Notes under the pieces: generated by a model | What the model saw: the letters and a program-made list of their open reading frames with translations, nothing else | The model's database searches: none | Told to the model about the DNA's origin: nothing | From: Alisma plantago-aquatica | Taxonomy: Eukaryota; Streptophyta; Magnoliopsida; Alismatales; Alismataceae | DNA length: 64,000 nt | Assembly: GCA_963693085.1 (NCBI GenBank) | Contig: OY856412.1 | Span: 341,633,457 to 341,697,456 of the forward strand | Reading direction: 5' to 3' | In this document: positions 61,253 through 64,000 of the stretch, piece by piece | Layout of the letters: every line of letters starts with the position of its first letter | How positions within the stretch are numbered: position 1 is the first letter of the stretch | Position numbers and translations under genes: made by a program

Positions 61253-62695
61253 ACTCCAAATGTGAAAAACTCCAAATGTGATAGAAGACATCACAGAGCA
61301 CAGACGAGTCGACATGGACAAAGCATGGACAAGCCAAAGAGTGTTGCAACAGAGTAGTAGAAGACGTAGCCGGATAGAAGACATCAACTAAATAGGCAGC
61401 ATAAATAAACTCTAAATGTGAAAAACTCCAAGAAGCAGGTAGTAGTATCAATGACGTCCAAGTATGTAACTTCATAGAAGTCGAGATAGATGATGAATAG
61501 GCAACAATAGCAGCAAAATGCATGAAGATCCATATACACAACAACATATATATCTTCCAGTCTTCCTCATCTCTCCTCCATCTCATCTCTTCCTCTACTC
61601 TTCATCCTCAATTCTCCCCCTCACGCCAACCACGAAAAAGATGAAGAGAGTAGTTGGCGTGAAGAGTCAAAAAAAATAATTGTAGAGGAAATACTACAAG
61701 ATGAAAAAGTATGTTGCAACACTTAATAATGGCGTTACTTGACTGATTTCAGAATCAATAAAAAAAACAGCAATGGAGTCTTGACATTTGAACGCAGGTG
61801 TCGTCGGTAAACTCAGTGAATAGGATAGTTTGAATAGTCAGCAACATAAAAGGAAGTCAGGCTACGTAAAGTGATTGAGATAATAATTGCCCAGAAAAGG
61901 ACAAATTTTTTAGATAAAAAAAAGAATTAGGTAGCCTAGATAGAGGACAGAAAGTAGCAAGCATCGGCTGTTAGAACAGGAGGTAGTACAGAACATATCG
62001 CAAAGACCAGAGGATGATTTTTAAAATAAAAAAATTCTAAACAGCAGCACTGTTATGATAGGCTTGAGAATAAAAAAATAATAGAATTGCTCCACTTGAC
62101 GCATATATTTGTCTACAGCTGTATTCCATTCAAGGTCAGAAAAATACTACTTTTTTTATTCAACTGTTGACCGGTAGCACTCTCCTTCCTTGTATTTTTG
62201 TATTCCCTTTATACTTCCGCAATAGAATAAGCAACAGAGATGATGACATTTGTTAAGGCGGTGTACCCAAAAAAATTGGCCGCAAGTATTAAAAAGTGTC
62301 ATAACGACGCATAAGGAATCGATAGCATTGAATGGGCAATCAGAAACTAAATATAGAGAGAATCGATCGTACTGGGCATCCACATGATGACAAGCGGTAG
62401 ATTTTCAATAGTAATTTCATCTCCTTGGGAGAGAAGCAACAACAATACAAGAAATCTTATAGATAGTGAGGCATAAACGGAGGCACATCTGTAGGGATAG
62501 CAGTGCGTATAGACTAATTGAGTGGTGGATGACAACAAGGCTTATGGAATAGAGGTGACAACGCAGCAGGTGGCAGTTCTTTGTAGCAGCCAACGGAGGC
62601 AGGGGAGATGCCCAACGGGCAGCCAAAGCCAAGAAGTGGCTACAGCCGCCTGCACGCGGAAATTCTTCTGTCTTCCTTTTGTTTGTGTTAGGGTT

Positions 62696-62715
62696 GGATC
62701 ACTGCTCTGATACCA
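62696..62715 (-). promoter_or_regulatory. PBS of the truncated insert
   Basis: TGGTATCAGAGCAGTGATCC on the minus strand, immediately beside the LTR start. Confidence 0.85.
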
Positions 62716-62883
62716 TGTTAAACAATAAAAGACGGCTCGTCAATATTATAGATAGGAGAAACCCTGGTCCTATAAATAGGAGAACAGGGAAGCGTATAGG
62801 ACATAAGACAACCCTAATGGGCCAAGACACTTAGGCCCATATTATAAACTAATAATAAAATACTAATTAAATAACTCTGAACA
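62716..62883 (-). repeat. 168-bp LTR of the truncated insert
   Basis: TG...CA bounded. Contains CCTATAAATAGG (near 62774), a TATA-like box present on both strands because it is palindromic, and a GGGCC-rich middle. Confidence 0.7.
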
Positions 62884-62932
62884 ATAATATTGCAATTTTA
62901 AGAAAAAGTGGACTAGATCAAAGAGTATATAA
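62884..62932 (+). repeat. 49-bp direct repeat, right copy
   Basis: Second copy of the Helitron segment at 61204-61252, differing at one base (A for G near 62921). Confidence 0.9.
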
Positions 62933-64000
62933 TGAGCCCACAACATCTCAAGTAGTAGCAATATGGGTTGAGGGAAACAACCCAGATGGAAGATACTCAT
63001 TGGATGTTGTTGTTCATGGTAATGCTGGAAGAACTTATAATGTTAAATCATATTTTGGTTGCTATGATCCTTTACAATATCCACTAATATTTCCTCTAGG
63101 TGAAAGTGGTTGGCATCAAGATATACTGCGAGGGAAGAATGGAAAGTCAAATTCTCACAACAACTTTGATTTACACAAGCAAACATTGACTAATGAAAAT
63201 TTTGAGCAGATGTTAAATGAAGAGAGAGGTAAGTAAATAATTATATAGTTTCAACTAAAATTTAAAAATCAATAATAATGTACTTCTTTATCAATCATAA
63301 TATGTATTTTTTGTTTTCTTAATTGTTATGATTGTTTTTATTTTATAGGTTTTGAAAATAATAGGAAACTTTATGTGTCCACACGTGAATACTATTGTTA
63401 TATGTTTCAAATTCGTGAATCATTGAAGACATCTTTGTTGTATAGTGGAAGATTGCTTCAACAATATGTGGTAGATATGTATATCAAAATCGAAACTACA
63501 AGGTTGGATTACTTCTATAAACATCAAGATGATATAAGGGGTGATTTATATGCTGGTATTGTTGATGTAGTACATAATGGTGAAACTAGAGCTTCTAAAG
63601 TTGGTCAGAAGATTATTTTACCAGCAACTTTCATTGGAGGACCGCGTGTATGAGAAATAGATATCTAAATGCAATGGCTTTAGTACATAAATTTTGAAAA
63701 CCAGACATATTCCTTACTATTATGTGTAACTCAGAATGGGATGAGATAAAATATTTAATGAAATCGTGGGAGCATTCATTCAACAGACCTGACTTAATTG
63801 TTCGTATATTTCATGTTAAACTTGAAGATTTGAAAAATAAACTATTCAAGGAGCAAATATTTGGAAAAGTAGCAGCTCATGTTCATGTAATAGAATTCCA
63901 AAAGAGTGGTTTGCCTCACGCCCATTTTCTTATCATTCTGAACAAAGAAGACAAAATAGTTAGCCCTGATGCGTATGATGGCATTGTTTCTGCTGAGATT

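Larger units (their letters stand above)
61253..62883 (-). mobile_element. Truncated retrotransposon insert in Helitron gene
   Basis: 1631 bp between the two 49-bp repeats. The right end is an LTR-like unit (62716-62883, TGTTAAACAATA to CTCTGAACA) adjoined on its left by a minus-strand initiator-Met PBS, so the element reads leftwards. No matching second LTR is found at the left end, which starts with ACTCCAAATGTGAAAAAC repeats. The interior has no recognisable protein domain. It looks like a 5' part of a copia-type or TRIM-like element whose 3' end is lost or replaced. Confidence 0.65.
60388..64000 (+). pseudogene. Helitron Rep (Helitron-like N-terminal) gene, broken, runs off window
   Basis: Helitrons move by rolling-circle replication using a Rep-helicase protein. 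After a possible small exon (60388-60502, MPTPLKEMLLSKK), the frame at 60624-61252 carries CMYCNAKYF, CCHKGEVV and the NNAFSFTSFGIG region, with TGA at 60975 inside F-V-Q-G-R-A-Y-H. It resumes at 62884 with EPTTSQVVAIWVEG and YPLIFPLGESGWH. A phase-1 intron follows (63229-63348), then REYYCYMFQIRE, RLLQQYVVDMYIK and ILPATFIGGPR. A one-base deletion near 63646 shifts the frame; the rest continues as NRYLNAMALVHKF with a TGA at the next Gly. It reaches the Rep HUH motif GLPHAHFLIIL (about 63910-63942). The helicase half is outside the window. Confidence 0.9.

Overview
The window looks like nuclear DNA of a flowering plant. It is AT-rich, has no bacterial-style gene packing, and is filled with plant transposable elements: LTR retrotransposons primed by initiator tRNA-Met or tRNA-Asp, a CACTA (En/Spm-type) DNA transposon with a TNP2 transposase, a Ty1/copia element and a Helitron. 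I cannot name the species; a monocot is possible but unproven. I see no intact host gene. The only host-gene material is a tandemly repeated, broken C-terminal piece of a subtilisin-like protease (1-4628) and a short coding-like stretch split by the copia element (about 51782-51936).

Layout. 1-4628: tandem 1.86-kb units carrying the subtilase fragment. 5576-13457: a 3.46-kb solo-LTR-like element (TSD CCCTA) split by a second, 4.4-kb LTR-like element at 8800-13214 (TSD ACTAT). 13463-18742: decayed retrotransposon debris, including a minus-strand Ty3/gypsy integrase tail and a distant relative of the Tat-type LTR found further on. 18743-about 51276: one very large nested structure. Its frame is a non-coding LTR retrotransposon with LTRs near 4.8 kb and a 2.3-kb internal region, LARD-like. 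The 5' LTR is uninterrupted. The 3' LTR is cut by a solo LTR (26297-29719), a Tat-like non-autonomous retrotransposon (32780-42167) and an 8.0-kb CACTA transposon (42657-50654). The undisturbed 5' LTR supplies the empty site for each insertion. 51277-51388: a TA microsatellite where the 3' LTR breaks off. 51937-56763: a full-length, apparently young copia element on the minus strand. 60388-64000: a damaged Helitron Rep gene running off the window end, itself interrupted by a retrotransposon fragment.

How the parts relate. The copia element has everything needed in cis: two 302-bp LTRs, PBS, PPT and an uninterrupted 1391-codon polyprotein. The LARD-like and Tat-like elements lack reverse transcriptase and would depend on enzymes supplied elsewhere. 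The CACTA element is the most interesting unit. It has a nearly intact TNP2 transposase (one in-frame stop), a second ORF whose fold looks B3-like, subterminal arrays of a GCGTCGGT motif, a 0.7-kb near-complete inverted repeat lying among its 3' exons, and a second, almost loop-free 195-bp palindrome. A transposon that carries its own long hairpin could be a source of small RNAs against itself; this is inference.
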